DNA from: Haloarchaeobius iranensis
GTDB taxonomy: Archaea; Halobacteriota; Halobacteria; Halobacteriales; Natrialbaceae
NCBI RefSeq assembly: GCF_900103505.1
Contig: NZ_FNIA01000015.1
Coordinates: forward strand, 1 to 64,000
Length of the DNA: 64,000 nucleotides
Direction: 5' to 3'
Below, in pieces: positions 42,937-50,694 of the stretch. The position numbers were made by a program, and so were the translations under genes. The notes beneath the pieces are model-generated. The model saw only the letters and a program-made list of their open reading frames with translations. It was not told where the DNA came from and did no database searches. Numbering within the stretch: the first letter of the stretch is position 1; every line of letters begins with the position of its first letter.

Positions 42937-43619
42937 ACTGGAATCGGTGAAGACGGCATCGCGGACGGTGCGAGCGCGACGACGAGCTGTCCCGTCCCGG
43001 CCAGGACGAGGACCACGCCGGCGGCGCGTTCGAGCAGACTGCCGAGACCGCCGAGTCGGGCGGCTGCGACGTCGACGCCGAGCCCCACCAGCAGGGTCAA
43101 CGCCAGCAGCGGCAGGGCGGCCCCCAACGCGTAGACGAGCACGACGGCGGCAGCCTGGGGAAGCGGCAGCGACACCGACTGAACGACGACTGCCAGGAAC
43201 ACCGGGAGGACACAGCCGGCCGACGCGGCGGCGTAGCCGGCACCGAACAGTGCGAACCCCGGCGTGTCGGCCCGGCGTTCCGGCAGTTGGACCGTCAGGG
43301 ACGGGCCACGCCTCGTCAGCACGAGCACGCCGAGGCCGACGAGGGCCAGCCCGACGGCAGGCTCCACGAGCGGGAGGAGCCGGGCGACCGGTCGGCCCGC
43401 GAGGACCGCCATGGTCGCGAGCAGCCCCAGGGTGAGCAGGAGGCCGCTCGCGGCCGCGAGTCCGCGCGAGAGCACGCCGCTGGCGTTCGCCGCCCCGTCC
43501 GCCGACCGGGCGTAGAAGCCGACGTAGCCGGGCACCAGGGGGAGCGCACACGGCGAGAGGAACGTCGCGAAGCCCGCCCCCGCGGCGAACGCCAGCTGGC
43601 CCGCCTCCAGGCCGGTCAC
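42933..43619 (-). CDS. ccdA: CcdA-type thiol-disulfide membrane reductase
   Basis: The 228-residue protein has six helices and the two membrane Cys of the CcdA/DsbD core: Cys24 in FLSPCALPLVPGY and a second in SAGCVLPVFLAVV. It moves reducing power to the outer face for cytochrome c or copper-protein maturation. GTG start at 43619 overlaps the TlpA-like stop (GTGA). Confidence 0.9.
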   Translation of the reverse strand: MTGLEAGQLAFAAGAGFATFLSPCALPLVPGYVGFYARSADGAANASGVLSRGLAAASGLLLTLGLLATMAVLAGRPVARLLPLVEPAVGLALVGLGVLVLTRRGPSLTVQLPERRADTPGFALFGAGYAAASAGCVLPVFLAVVVQSVSLPLPQAAAVVLVYALGAALPLLALTLLVGLGVDVAAARLGGLGSLLERAAGVVLVLAGTGQLVVALAPSAMPSSPIPV

Positions 43620-44167
43620 GGCGTCGAGTCACCCCCCGCGGCCCGGATCTCCGCGACGATTCGCGAGGCGGTGGTCCGCCCCGTATGCGACCACGCCACG
43701 GTCCCGTCCGGGGCGACGACGACGGCCGTCGGGATGCTCGTGGCCCCGTACTTGCGTGCCAGGGCCACGCCGTCGTCGACGCCTACCGGCCAGCCGCCGT
43801 CGTGGTCGTCCCACCACGCCGCGACGTCCTCCCTCGAGACGGTCAGGCCGACTGGCTCGCTGGTCACCGAGAGGAACTGGACGTCCTCGCCGGTCTGGCG
43901 GTAGGCGTCGCCGACGACCGACATCTGCGACGCGCAGATCGGGCAGGTCGTCGCGAAGAACTCGACGAAGGTCACGCGACCCGGCTCGGGGACGACCGTA
44001 CTGCCGGCCCGGCTGCCGGACGCGTCGATGGTCTCGACCGTGACCGACTCCGGGTCGTCGCCGTCGTCGCCAGTCAGTGTCCGGCCGAGGCTGTTGCAGC
44101 CGGCGGTCGCGACCGTCGTCGCGGCGGCGACCGCGCCGAGCAGCTCACGCCGCCGCACGCCGGTCAC
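43616..44167 (-). CDS. TlpA-like thioredoxin lipoprotein
   Basis: The 183-residue protein has a twin-arginine-like leader (VRRRELLGAV) and lipobox TAGC at Cys24. A thioredoxin fold follows with the CPIC active site at 75-78 and cis-Pro in GATSIPTAVVV. It should be anchored outside the cell membrane, taking electrons from CcdA and reducing Cys of copper-site or haem-site proteins. Start is GTG 44167. Confidence 0.88.
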   Translation of the reverse strand: MTGVRRRELLGAVAAATTVATAGCNSLGRTLTGDDGDDPESVTVETIDASGSRAGSTVVPEPGRVTFVEFFATTCPICASQMSVVGDAYRQTGEDVQFLSVTSEPVGLTVSREDVAAWWDDHDGGWPVGVDDGVALARKYGATSIPTAVVVAPDGTVAWSHTGRTTASRIVAEIRAAGGDSTP

Positions 44168-44185
44168 CTCCGCGAGTACGCCCGG

Positions 44186-44974
44186 TCACCACGGCTGGAA
44201 GTGCGGGAGAGGGATAGCCGGGAGCGGGACGCCGAGCGCCGCCAGGCCGTGCTGGAGTGGGATGTAGCCGAGCACGACGAACGCGACGCCGAGCGCACGG
44301 TGGAGCCGCTGGTGTCCCCGGGTGTCCAGTCCCTCGAACACCGTCCCGGTCAGGAAGACCGCCGGGACCGTCCCGAGGCCGAGCGCCGCGAGCGCCGCCG
44401 CGCCCCCGAGCGCCGACCCCTGGACGAACGCGTACAGGTACGCCGGATAGAGTAACGGACACGGCAGGAAGCCGTGGACGGCTCCGAGGCCGGCGATGCG
44501 GTAGTCGCCGACCCACTCGTCGACTCGCGGGAGCAGGCTGCCCCGCACCGTGCTCGCGACCCGTTCGACGCCCGGAATCGGGACGCTCCGGGCCCCGTTG
44601 CCGGCGACGTAGCTGACGCCGACCGCGGCGACGACGAGCCCCACGAGGATGCCGGTCGTGGCGCGGACCTCCGTGGCGACGAGGGTCACGTCCCGCACGC
44701 TCACGAAGACGAGCTGGCCCGCGAGGCCGAAGAGCCCACCGAGCAGCGTGTAGCTGGCGGTGCGCCCGAGGTTGAACACCGCGTGCTGCCTGACCGCGCG
44801 GACCGAGAGCACGCCGTCGCGGCCGTCCCCGTCCATCCTGGCCGCGTAGGTCGCGACCAGCGGGCCACACATCCCGATGCAGTGTGCGCCGCCGAGCAGG
44901 CCGACGAGGGCCAGCACCGGGAGCCCGAGCGTCTCCGTCCCGAGGAGTGGATTGGCTGGAGTACATGAGGCCAT
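44186..44974 (-). CDS. TauE/SafE-like (DsbD-like) membrane protein
   Basis: The 262-residue protein has about six helices and the family motif GGAHCIGMCGPLV at residues 28-40, with two Cys. Members of this group are found near cytochrome oxidase and nos maturation genes, probably in copper or thiol handling. The ATG at 44974 is three bases from the SCO stop. It precedes the TlpA-like gene by 18 bases. Confidence 0.85.
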   Translation of the reverse strand: MASCTPANPLLGTETLGLPVLALVGLLGGAHCIGMCGPLVATYAARMDGDGRDGVLSVRAVRQHAVFNLGRTASYTLLGGLFGLAGQLVFVSVRDVTLVATEVRATTGILVGLVVAAVGVSYVAGNGARSVPIPGVERVASTVRGSLLPRVDEWVGDYRIAGLGAVHGFLPCPLLYPAYLYAFVQGSALGGAAALAALGLGTVPAVFLTGTVFEGLDTRGHQRLHRALGVAFVVLGYIPLQHGLAALGVPLPAIPLPHFQPW

Positions 44975-44977
44975 CTG

Positions 44978-45667
44978 TCAGGCCGTCGCCTCGACGACCG
45001 TCTGGACGTCCGAGAGCACGCGCTTGTGGTCCGGACGGTCGGTGCGGTACGCTCGTTCGACGGTGCCGTCGGGGTTGCGGAGGAAGGTCAGGGAGAGGTG
45101 TCTGAAGTCGTAGCCCGGTAGCCGCTGGGACTCCCCGGCACCGATTCGGTCGAAGGTGACGCCGAGTTTCTCGTCGACGACCGTCTCCGCGCGCTCGGGC
45201 GACGCCGGCCGCAGGAACCGCCAGTTGCCCGCCGCCATGTCGATGTTCATCCGCTGGCCGTACTCGCGGAGGGTCGCGGCGTCGTCGCGTTCCGGGTCGA
45301 ACGTGATGGCGAGGAACGTCACCTCGTCCTCGATACCGCGCTCGACGGTGCCCTGCTGGACCCCCGCCAGCTGACCGATGAGACGGACGCACTCGACTGG
45401 GCAGGTCGCGAAGAAGGCGGTCACGACGAGCGTCCCGTCGACCGCCGCGCTCTCGACGACCTCGCCGGCCAGTGGGTCCGGTAGCTCGAAGTCGGGCAGC
45501 GCCTGCCCGTGGGCCGGATACGGCAGCTCACTGCTGTCGTACTGCTGGTCCGCTGGTGGGTCGAGCACCGTCTCGCCCCCCTCTGTTCCACCGAGAGCCG
45601 ACGTGAGGCAGCCGGCGCTCGCCGCGGTGAGCCCGAGGCTGGCTGCGAGGTAGGTCCGTCGCTGCAT
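44978..45667 (-). CDS. SCO1/SenC copper chaperone
   Basis: The 229-residue protein has a signal region with lipobox SAGC at Cys20, a thioredoxin fold with CPVEC (Cys89, Cys93) and the copper-ligand His190 in YDFRHLSLTF. SCO proteins deliver copper to CuA-type centres, found in cytochrome oxidase and in nitrous oxide reductase. It is the first gene of the minus-strand operon that runs to nosY. Confidence 0.92.
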   Translation of the reverse strand: MQRRTYLAASLGLTAASAGCLTSALGGTEGGETVLDPPADQQYDSSELPYPAHGQALPDFELPDPLAGEVVESAAVDGTLVVTAFFATCPVECVRLIGQLAGVQQGTVERGIEDEVTFLAITFDPERDDAATLREYGQRMNIDMAAGNWRFLRPASPERAETVVDEKLGVTFDRIGAGESQRLPGYDFRHLSLTFLRNPDGTVERAYRTDRPDHKRVLSDVQTVVEATA

Positions 45668-45698
45668 GGTCGCCCCTTTCGGCCTGGTGGAGGTAAGC

Positions 45699-45742
45699 AG
45701 TCTGGTGCAGCTCTCGAAATACTACGACGGTCGTACCAGACT
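45699..45742. promoter_or_regulatory. Nested palindromes in the divergent SCO/nosL promoter
   Basis: AGTCTGGT at 45699-45706 and ACCAGACT at 45735-45742 form a perfect 8-bp inverted repeat with 28 bases between. Inside it, TACGAC-G-GTCGTA (45723-45735) is a second palindrome. They lie centrally between the SCO start and the nosL start. A dimeric regulator bound here could control both directions. Confidence 0.45.
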
Positions 45743-45773
45743 ACCTTTCCCCGGCCCCCACGAAGGTCCAGTC

Positions 45774-46613
45774 ATGGCAGAACACGAACACACGGCGCTC
45801 GACAGACGGACGATGCTCGCCCTGGTCGGAGCCGGCTCGGCGGCCGCCCTCGCCGGCTGTCTTGGCGGCGACGGGGGGAACGGGACGCCAACCCCGACGG
45901 CGACGCCGAGCGACCAGGTCCCCGAACAGTACCGGACCGCGACGGGGCTGGGCGGCGGCGAGCGCGACCCGGATAATCTCGCCAGCAAGGGCGACGTGAG
46001 CTACCAGCCCCAGCCCCAGGACGGGCAGCAGTGCTCCGGCTGTACGTTCTACATCCCCGACAAGAACGGTGACGGCGCCGGTGCCTGCACCATCGTCGAG
46101 GGGACCATCGACCCGAGCGGCTACTGCACGAGCTACGTCGCACACGAGACGGACGGCGGGGACAGCGACGGACAGTCGGCCTCGCCGGTCGACGTTCCCG
46201 AGGACGCCCACTGTGCCGTCTGTGACATGATGGCCGCGAACTTCCCGGAGTGGAACGCACAGGCCGTGCACGGAGACGACACCCGCGAGTTCTTCTGTAC
46301 GTCCGGCTGCGCGACGACCTACTACGCCCTCCCGGACCAGTTCGCCGAGACCGACGCCGACATCGCGGGTCTCTGGGTCAGGGACCTGAACTCGCGGGCG
46401 CTCGTCGACGGGACGACCGCGTACTACGCGCTCGAGACCGAGCAGGACAGGTTGGAGGACCCGATGCGGGTGAACCCGGCCCCGTTCGAAGCACGGGAGG
46501 ACGCCGTGGCGTACGTCGACGAGGTCGAGTACCTCGCCGAGGAGGACATCGTCGAACTCTCCGCGTTCGACCGGGAACTGGCCGAGCAGTACCGCGGCCA
46601 GCTGGTGGAGTAA
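45774..46613 (+). CDS. nosL: HiPIP-like domain fused to NosL lipoprotein
   Basis: The 279-residue lipoprotein has a leader with lipobox LAGC at Cys29. Residues about 72-125 look like a high-potential iron-sulfur protein: CSGC (87, 90), Cys105 and Cys118 spaced x2, x14 and x12, ending in CTSYV. From about residue 145 a NosL domain follows with CAVCDMMAANFPEW (Cys147, Cys150, Met152, Met153) and FFCTSGCATTYY. NosL delivers copper(I) to the nitrous oxide reductase. The HiPIP part would add an electron-transfer [4Fe-4S] cluster. Divergent from the SCO-nos operon. Confidence 0.85.
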   Translation: MAEHEHTALDRRTMLALVGAGSAAALAGCLGGDGGNGTPTPTATPSDQVPEQYRTATGLGGGERDPDNLASKGDVSYQPQPQDGQQCSGCTFYIPDKNGDGAGACTIVEGTIDPSGYCTSYVAHETDGGDSDGQSASPVDVPEDAHCAVCDMMAANFPEWNAQAVHGDDTREFFCTSGCATTYYALPDQFAETDADIAGLWVRDLNSRALVDGTTAYYALETEQDRLEDPMRVNPAPFEAREDAVAYVDEVEYLAEEDIVELSAFDRELAEQYRGQLVE

Positions 46614-46664
46614 CGGCGGAGAGGCTCCGCGAACTCGGGCAGGGGTCGATTGGTCGCTCCCGGC

Positions 46665-47177
46665 TCACTCGAGGAAGCTGTCGTCGACCAGCCGGGTGAA
46701 GCGGTCGACGAGCCGGTCGGGCAGCGATGGCGTGACCTCGTCCAGCAGCCGCCGCGTCTCCTCGGGGCGGGTCAGCGTGATGTGGCTCCGCCCCTGCTGG
46801 TCGTAGCACTTCTCCGCGACGCCGGCCTCGACGAGCGTGGAGACGTGCCAGGACAGCGTGCTCCGCGCCACGTCGAGCTCCTCGGCCAGCTCCGCCGCCG
46901 AGGGCTCGGGCTCCTCCAGCGCGGCCACGATGATGCCCCGGACCGTCTCGCGGCGCAGGAGTGCGATGGTCCGTTGCTCCCACGGGTCGTAGCCCGTCGG
47001 GAAGTAGTGCGTCCGACCCCGCAGCTCCTCGGTGTCGAGTCGGCCGGCCTCCAGGAGACGACGGAGGTGGTACTGTGCCTGTCCGGTCGCGATGTCGAGT
47101 TCCCTGGCGAGCTCGTTGAAGTGGACGCCGGGGTGGGACTCGATGTGGTGGTGGACGCTCCGTCGCACGTCGCTCAT
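46665..47177 (-). CDS. Tandem winged-helix transcriptional regulator
   Basis: The 170-residue protein has two winged helices in tandem: VHFNELARELDIATGQAQYH at about 18-37 and SAAELAEELDVARSTLSWHV at about 93-112, each followed by a wing. No Cys or ligand motif is seen. It is convergent with nosL and could control the nos-type operon through the divergent palindromes; that is inference. Confidence 0.85.
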   Translation of the reverse strand: MSDVRRSVHHHIESHPGVHFNELARELDIATGQAQYHLRRLLEAGRLDTEELRGRTHYFPTGYDPWEQRTIALLRRETVRGIIVAALEEPEPSAAELAEELDVARSTLSWHVSTLVEAGVAEKCYDQQGRSHITLTRPEETRRLLDEVTPSLPDRLVDRFTRLVDDSFLE

Positions 47178-47246
47178 ACAGTCGACGGTAGCCGTCTCGC
47201 GATTAAATATACCCCACTCGTTCCCGCTGAGCGAGAACTGGCAGCG

Positions 47247-47567
47247 TCAGCTCGAGGGGACAGGGGGTTCGCTCCGGTAGAGCGCGTACAGGACGAGCGT
47301 CGCGACGACGAAGTCCGAGCCGTGTTCGACGAGGTGATGGACCGGCATCGGGACGGCGCCGAACACGGTCCCAAAGCCCACGAGCGACCGGGCGACGAGC
47401 AGCGCGAGCGCGACCGAGACCAGCAGGTAGACCCGCGACCGGCGCCGTCGGTAGCCCGCCAACCCGATCAGGAACAGTGCCGTCGTCCCGAGCGTCGCCA
47501 GACCCAGCACGATGACCAGTAGGGTCGCCTCGGTCCCGCTCAGCCACTCGCCGACTGACTGTAACAT
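47247..47567 (-). CDS. Three-helix membrane protein of haloarchaeal type
   Basis: The 106-residue protein has three membrane helices (TLLVIVLGLATLGTTALFLI, VYLLVSVALALLVARSLVGF, DFVVATLVLYALYRS) and a short Arg-rich loop. I recall a similar haloarchaeal DUF (DUF7471 type) near winged-helix genes, but this was not searched. The start at 47567 is the compact choice. It lies 69 bases upstream of the tandem winged-helix gene on the same strand. Confidence 0.65.
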   Translation of the reverse strand: MLQSVGEWLSGTEATLLVIVLGLATLGTTALFLIGLAGYRRRRSRVYLLVSVALALLVARSLVGFGTVFGAVPMPVHHLVEHGSDFVVATLVLYALYRSEPPVPSS

Positions 47568-47714
47568 CCTCGGGCTGCCCCTTCGCTCTCGTGGTGCGAG
47601 TGTGTTTCGGCTTCCGTCGTCGGGACCGAACCCTCGGCGCGTGCGCGGGCCGAAGACCGATATGCGGCCGGTCCAGGCCGGCCACCGCGGGGGCGAGCCT
47701 GCAGGGAAAACCAC

Positions 47715-47734
47715 TATCACAGTCACTCGTGATA
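47715..47734. promoter_or_regulatory. Palindrome TATCAC-N8-GTGATA
   Basis: A perfect 6-bp inverted repeat lies 18-37 bases before the APC permease ATG at 47752. It overlaps the expected TATA position, so a bound repressor would block initiation. Confidence 0.4.
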
Positions 47735-47751
47735 CTCGGGATAGGTCACAG

Positions 47752-49230
47752 ATGAGCCAACGCGAACCGGCCGCCGAGTTGGGACTGCTTGACGCGACGA
47801 TGATCGGTATGGGTGCGATGATCGGCGCTGGTATCTTCGTGCTGACCGGGTTGGCCGCCGAGATCTCCGGGCCGGCCGCCATCCTCGTGTTCGTCTTGAA
47901 CGGGGTCGTGACTGCGTTCACCGGGCTCTGCTACGCCGAGCTGGCGGCGTCGATTCCGAAGAGCGGCGGGGGATACGCGTTCGTCAGGGAGATCTTCGAC
48001 GACCTCTCGTCGTTCGTGATGGGCTGGATGCTCTGGTTCGCGTACATGATAGCCGGGGCGCTGTACGCGCTCGGCTTCGCGCCGAACTTCCTCGAGTTCC
48101 TCCACGTCTACGGGTTCGTGCCCGCACCGGGGCAGGTCGGTGCGGTCACCTTCGGCGTGTTGCCGGTCGCGATTCCGGCGAAGGTCGCCCTCGCGTTCGC
48201 CGCGGTCCTCCTGCTGGTGTCGGTGAACGCCGTCTCGACGGCCGCCAGCGGGAGCATCGAGACCATCTTCACGGCTATCAAGGTGACCATCCTGCTCGTG
48301 TTCGTCGCGTTCGGCTTCCTCTCGGCCGGTGGCGGTGGCGAGACCAGCTTCACCTTCCAGAACTTCGACCCGCTGTTCCCGGAGGGAGACGGCGCGTTCA
48401 GCATCCTCCCCGCGATGGGGCTGACGTTCATCGCGTTCGAGGGCTACGACCTCATCACGACCGTGACGGAGGAGGTGGAGAACCCGCGCGAGAACATCCC
48501 GAAGGCCATCTTCGTGAGCCTCGCGGTGACGGTGCTGGTCTACATGCTGGTCGTGACGGTCGCCATCGGAACCCTCGGTGCGCCAGGGCTGGCGGACGCA
48601 GGCGAGGCGGGCATCGCGGCGGCGGCGACCTCGTTCATGCCGCCGATACCGGTCATCGGGAACGGCGGTGCCATCATCGTCTTCGGGGCCATCTTCTCGA
48701 CCATCACTGCGCTCAACGCGGTCGTCATCGCCTCCTCGCGCGTCGCGTTCGCGATGGGTCGTGAGGAGCAGCTCCCGAGTCGGGTCGGGAACATCCACCA
48801 CCGGTACGGGACGCCGTTCGTCGCCATCCTGGCGAGTGCGGTCGTCATGCTGCTCTCGGTCGGGCTGCCGACCAAGAGCGCGGGGAACATGTCGAGCCTC
48901 TTCTTCCTGCTCTCGTTCGTCATCGTCAACGGGGCGGTCATCAAGCTGCGCCGGGAGCGACCGAACATGAACCGGCCCTACAAGATACCGTACTACCCCG
49001 TGCCGCCCATCATGGGCATCCTGCTGAACCTCGTGTTGACGGGCGTGCTCGTGGAGTACCTGCTGCGGACCGACCCGCTCGCGCTCGTGCTGAGCGTCGC
49101 GTGGATTCTTCTCGGAGTCGTGTTCTACTTCGCGTACTTCCGGGAAACGGGATCAGCTGAGCGGGGCGGCCAGAAGACGGCCGATACCGGCCCCGATTCG
49201 ACCACCGATGCAGCCGGAGGAAACGACTGA
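47752..49230 (+). CDS. APC family amino acid permease
   Basis: The 492-residue protein has about twelve helices and APC landmarks: LGLLDATMIGMGAMIGAGIF with the unwound first helix, PKSGGGYAFVREIF, and FIAFEGYDLITTVTEEVENP. The C-terminal tail is hydrophilic. It is followed after two bases by a TrkA-type nucleotide-binding protein and then an MBL hydrolase, which forms a three-gene operon. Its substrate is unknown. Confidence 0.92.
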   Translation: MSQREPAAELGLLDATMIGMGAMIGAGIFVLTGLAAEISGPAAILVFVLNGVVTAFTGLCYAELAASIPKSGGGYAFVREIFDDLSSFVMGWMLWFAYMIAGALYALGFAPNFLEFLHVYGFVPAPGQVGAVTFGVLPVAIPAKVALAFAAVLLLVSVNAVSTAASGSIETIFTAIKVTILLVFVAFGFLSAGGGGETSFTFQNFDPLFPEGDGAFSILPAMGLTFIAFEGYDLITTVTEEVENPRENIPKAIFVSLAVTVLVYMLVVTVAIGTLGAPGLADAGEAGIAAAATSFMPPIPVIGNGGAIIVFGAIFSTITALNAVVIASSRVAFAMGREEQLPSRVGNIHHRYGTPFVAILASAVVMLLSVGLPTKSAGNMSSLFFLLSFVIVNGAVIKLRRERPNMNRPYKIPYYPVPPIMGILLNLVLTGVLVEYLLRTDPLALVLSVAWILLGVVFYFAYFRETGSAERGGQKTADTGPDSTTDAAGGND

Positions 49231-49232
49231 CC

Positions 49233-49880
49233 ATGACACAGAAACGAATCGTGATCGCTGGCGGTGGACGTGTAGGCAGACGAGCAGCGAACCTCCTCGA
49301 CGACCGCGGCCACGACGTGGTCGTCATCGAGGAGGACCCCGAACAGGTCGGGCTCCTGGAAGAGGAACACGTCGCGACCATCATCTCGGGCGACGCGACC
49401 CGACCAACTATCCTCGAACAGGCGGGGCTGGCCCGCACCGACGTGCTCGCGGCCCTGACCCAGGAGACGGGCAGTAACCTCGCAATCTGCATGGCGGCCA
49501 GACAGCTCCAGCCGGACCTGTACACGGTCATGCGAACCGAGTACGACGTTGGCGACGAGTACGACGAGATGGTGAACGACGTCGTCTTCACCGAGGGCGC
49601 CGGTGCGCGAGCGGCGGTCAACCTCATCGAGCGCGACGTACAGACGCTCGACTCCGTGACCGGAGACCTGGACATCCTGCAGATTCAGGTCGTCGAGGAT
49701 GCGCCAGTCGCGGGCCGCACTCTGGAGGAGATCACACTCCCCCGTGGGAGCCTCGTCGTCTCGGGCGCGGCCGGTGACCACGTAGCCCGGCCCGACACGC
49801 GACTCGAAGTCGGGAAGACCTACATCGTCGCGGTGGAATCGGACGTGGCCCACGAGGTCGTGAACCTCTTCCAGGGATGA
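49233..49880 (+). CDS. TrkA-type RCK nucleotide-binding protein
   Basis: The 215-residue protein has an RCK_N Rossmann domain (RIVIAGGGRVGRRAANLL, then VVVIEEDP with the acidic ribose contact) and an RCK_C domain from about 130. These bind NAD(H) or ATP and gate transporters. It sits directly after an APC permease, so it may gate that protein rather than a Trk potassium channel; this is inference from position. Confidence 0.9.
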   Translation: MTQKRIVIAGGGRVGRRAANLLDDRGHDVVVIEEDPEQVGLLEEEHVATIISGDATRPTILEQAGLARTDVLAALTQETGSNLAICMAARQLQPDLYTVMRTEYDVGDEYDEMVNDVVFTEGAGARAAVNLIERDVQTLDSVTGDLDILQIQVVEDAPVAGRTLEEITLPRGSLVVSGAAGDHVARPDTRLEVGKTYIVAVESDVAHEVVNLFQG

Positions 49881-50557
49881 CCGTCGCGACACCGCTCGAC
49901 CACGAGGAACGGGTCTGGCGGCTCGACCTCGGGTCGGTGAACGCGTACCTCGTCGATGACGGCGAGGTGACCCTCGTCGATGCGGGGACGCCGCGCTCGG
50001 TCGGGGAGCTCCGGCAGGGGCTGGCGACTGCCGGCTACGACGTCGAAGGCCTCGACAGACTCCTCGTCACGCACTACGACCTGGACCACGTCGGCGGTAT
50101 CGCCGGTCTCGACCCCGACTGTCCGGTGTACGCGATGGAGCCCGACGCGAGCTTCACCGCCGGGAGGCGAACACCGCCGTTCGGCAACCGAAAGGGGCTG
50201 TTTCAGCGGGTTGCCGGACTCCTGCTCGGGCTACCGGACCAGCCCGTCGAACGGCTGACCGACGAGGAGCGCATCGGCGGCTTCACCGCCTACCACACAC
50301 CGGGACACACACCCGGCCACACCACGTTCCACCACGCCGAGCTCGGTGTGGCGATCCTCGGCGACCTCGTCAGGGAGAACGACGGCTCCCTCGGGACGTT
50401 GCCATGGCCGCTCGCGTACGACGCCGGGCAGAACCGCGAGAGTATCCGTGCCCTCTCGGCGCGGGACCTCGACTTCGGGTTCGCGTGCATGGGCCACGGT
50501 GAGCCGCTCGTCTCGGGCGGTGACACGGTCCTGTCGCGCCTGGCGTCGGTCGCCTGA
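49877..50557 (+). CDS. MBL-fold metallo-hydrolase
   Basis: The 226-residue protein has the metal motif THYDLDHVGG at about 66-75, a variant of H-x-H-x-D-H with Asp at the second His position, plus further His in HTPGHTPGHTTF and a late GHGEP. The ATG overlaps the TrkA-type stop (ATGA). Glyoxalase-II-like or lactonase-like hydrolysis is likely, with an unknown substrate. Confidence 0.9.
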   Translation: MTVATPLDHEERVWRLDLGSVNAYLVDDGEVTLVDAGTPRSVGELRQGLATAGYDVEGLDRLLVTHYDLDHVGGIAGLDPDCPVYAMEPDASFTAGRRTPPFGNRKGLFQRVAGLLLGLPDQPVERLTDEERIGGFTAYHTPGHTPGHTTFHHAELGVAILGDLVRENDGSLGTLPWPLAYDAGQNRESIRALSARDLDFGFACMGHGEPLVSGGDTVLSRLASVA

Positions 50558-50644
50558 CGCTGGGTCGCTCGACACCGGTGTCCCGACCGTGGGTGCCAGA
50601 CAACCGCAAGAAGAGTGCATGTTCATTGATTCTGTTCAGTGGTT

Positions 50645-50662
50645 GTGTTCACTGCTGAACAC
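50645..50662. terminator. Candidate bidirectional stem-loop
   Basis: GTGTTCA and TGAACAC pair around a CTGC loop in the 137-base gap between the convergent MBL and amidase genes. An additional TGTTCAG/CTGAACA pairing overlaps it. The position suits a terminator, but no T tract follows. Confidence 0.35.
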
Positions 50663-50694
50663 GGAGTACGCCTGGATTCGCCCCCTCGCTGCCC

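Noticed and set aside
40775-43435. Very long plus-strand open frame opposite nosD and ccdA
   Set aside because: It encodes a low-complexity Arg/Val/Asp/Gly protein with no family, while the minus strand gives clear NosD and CcdA. It is a high-GC shadow.
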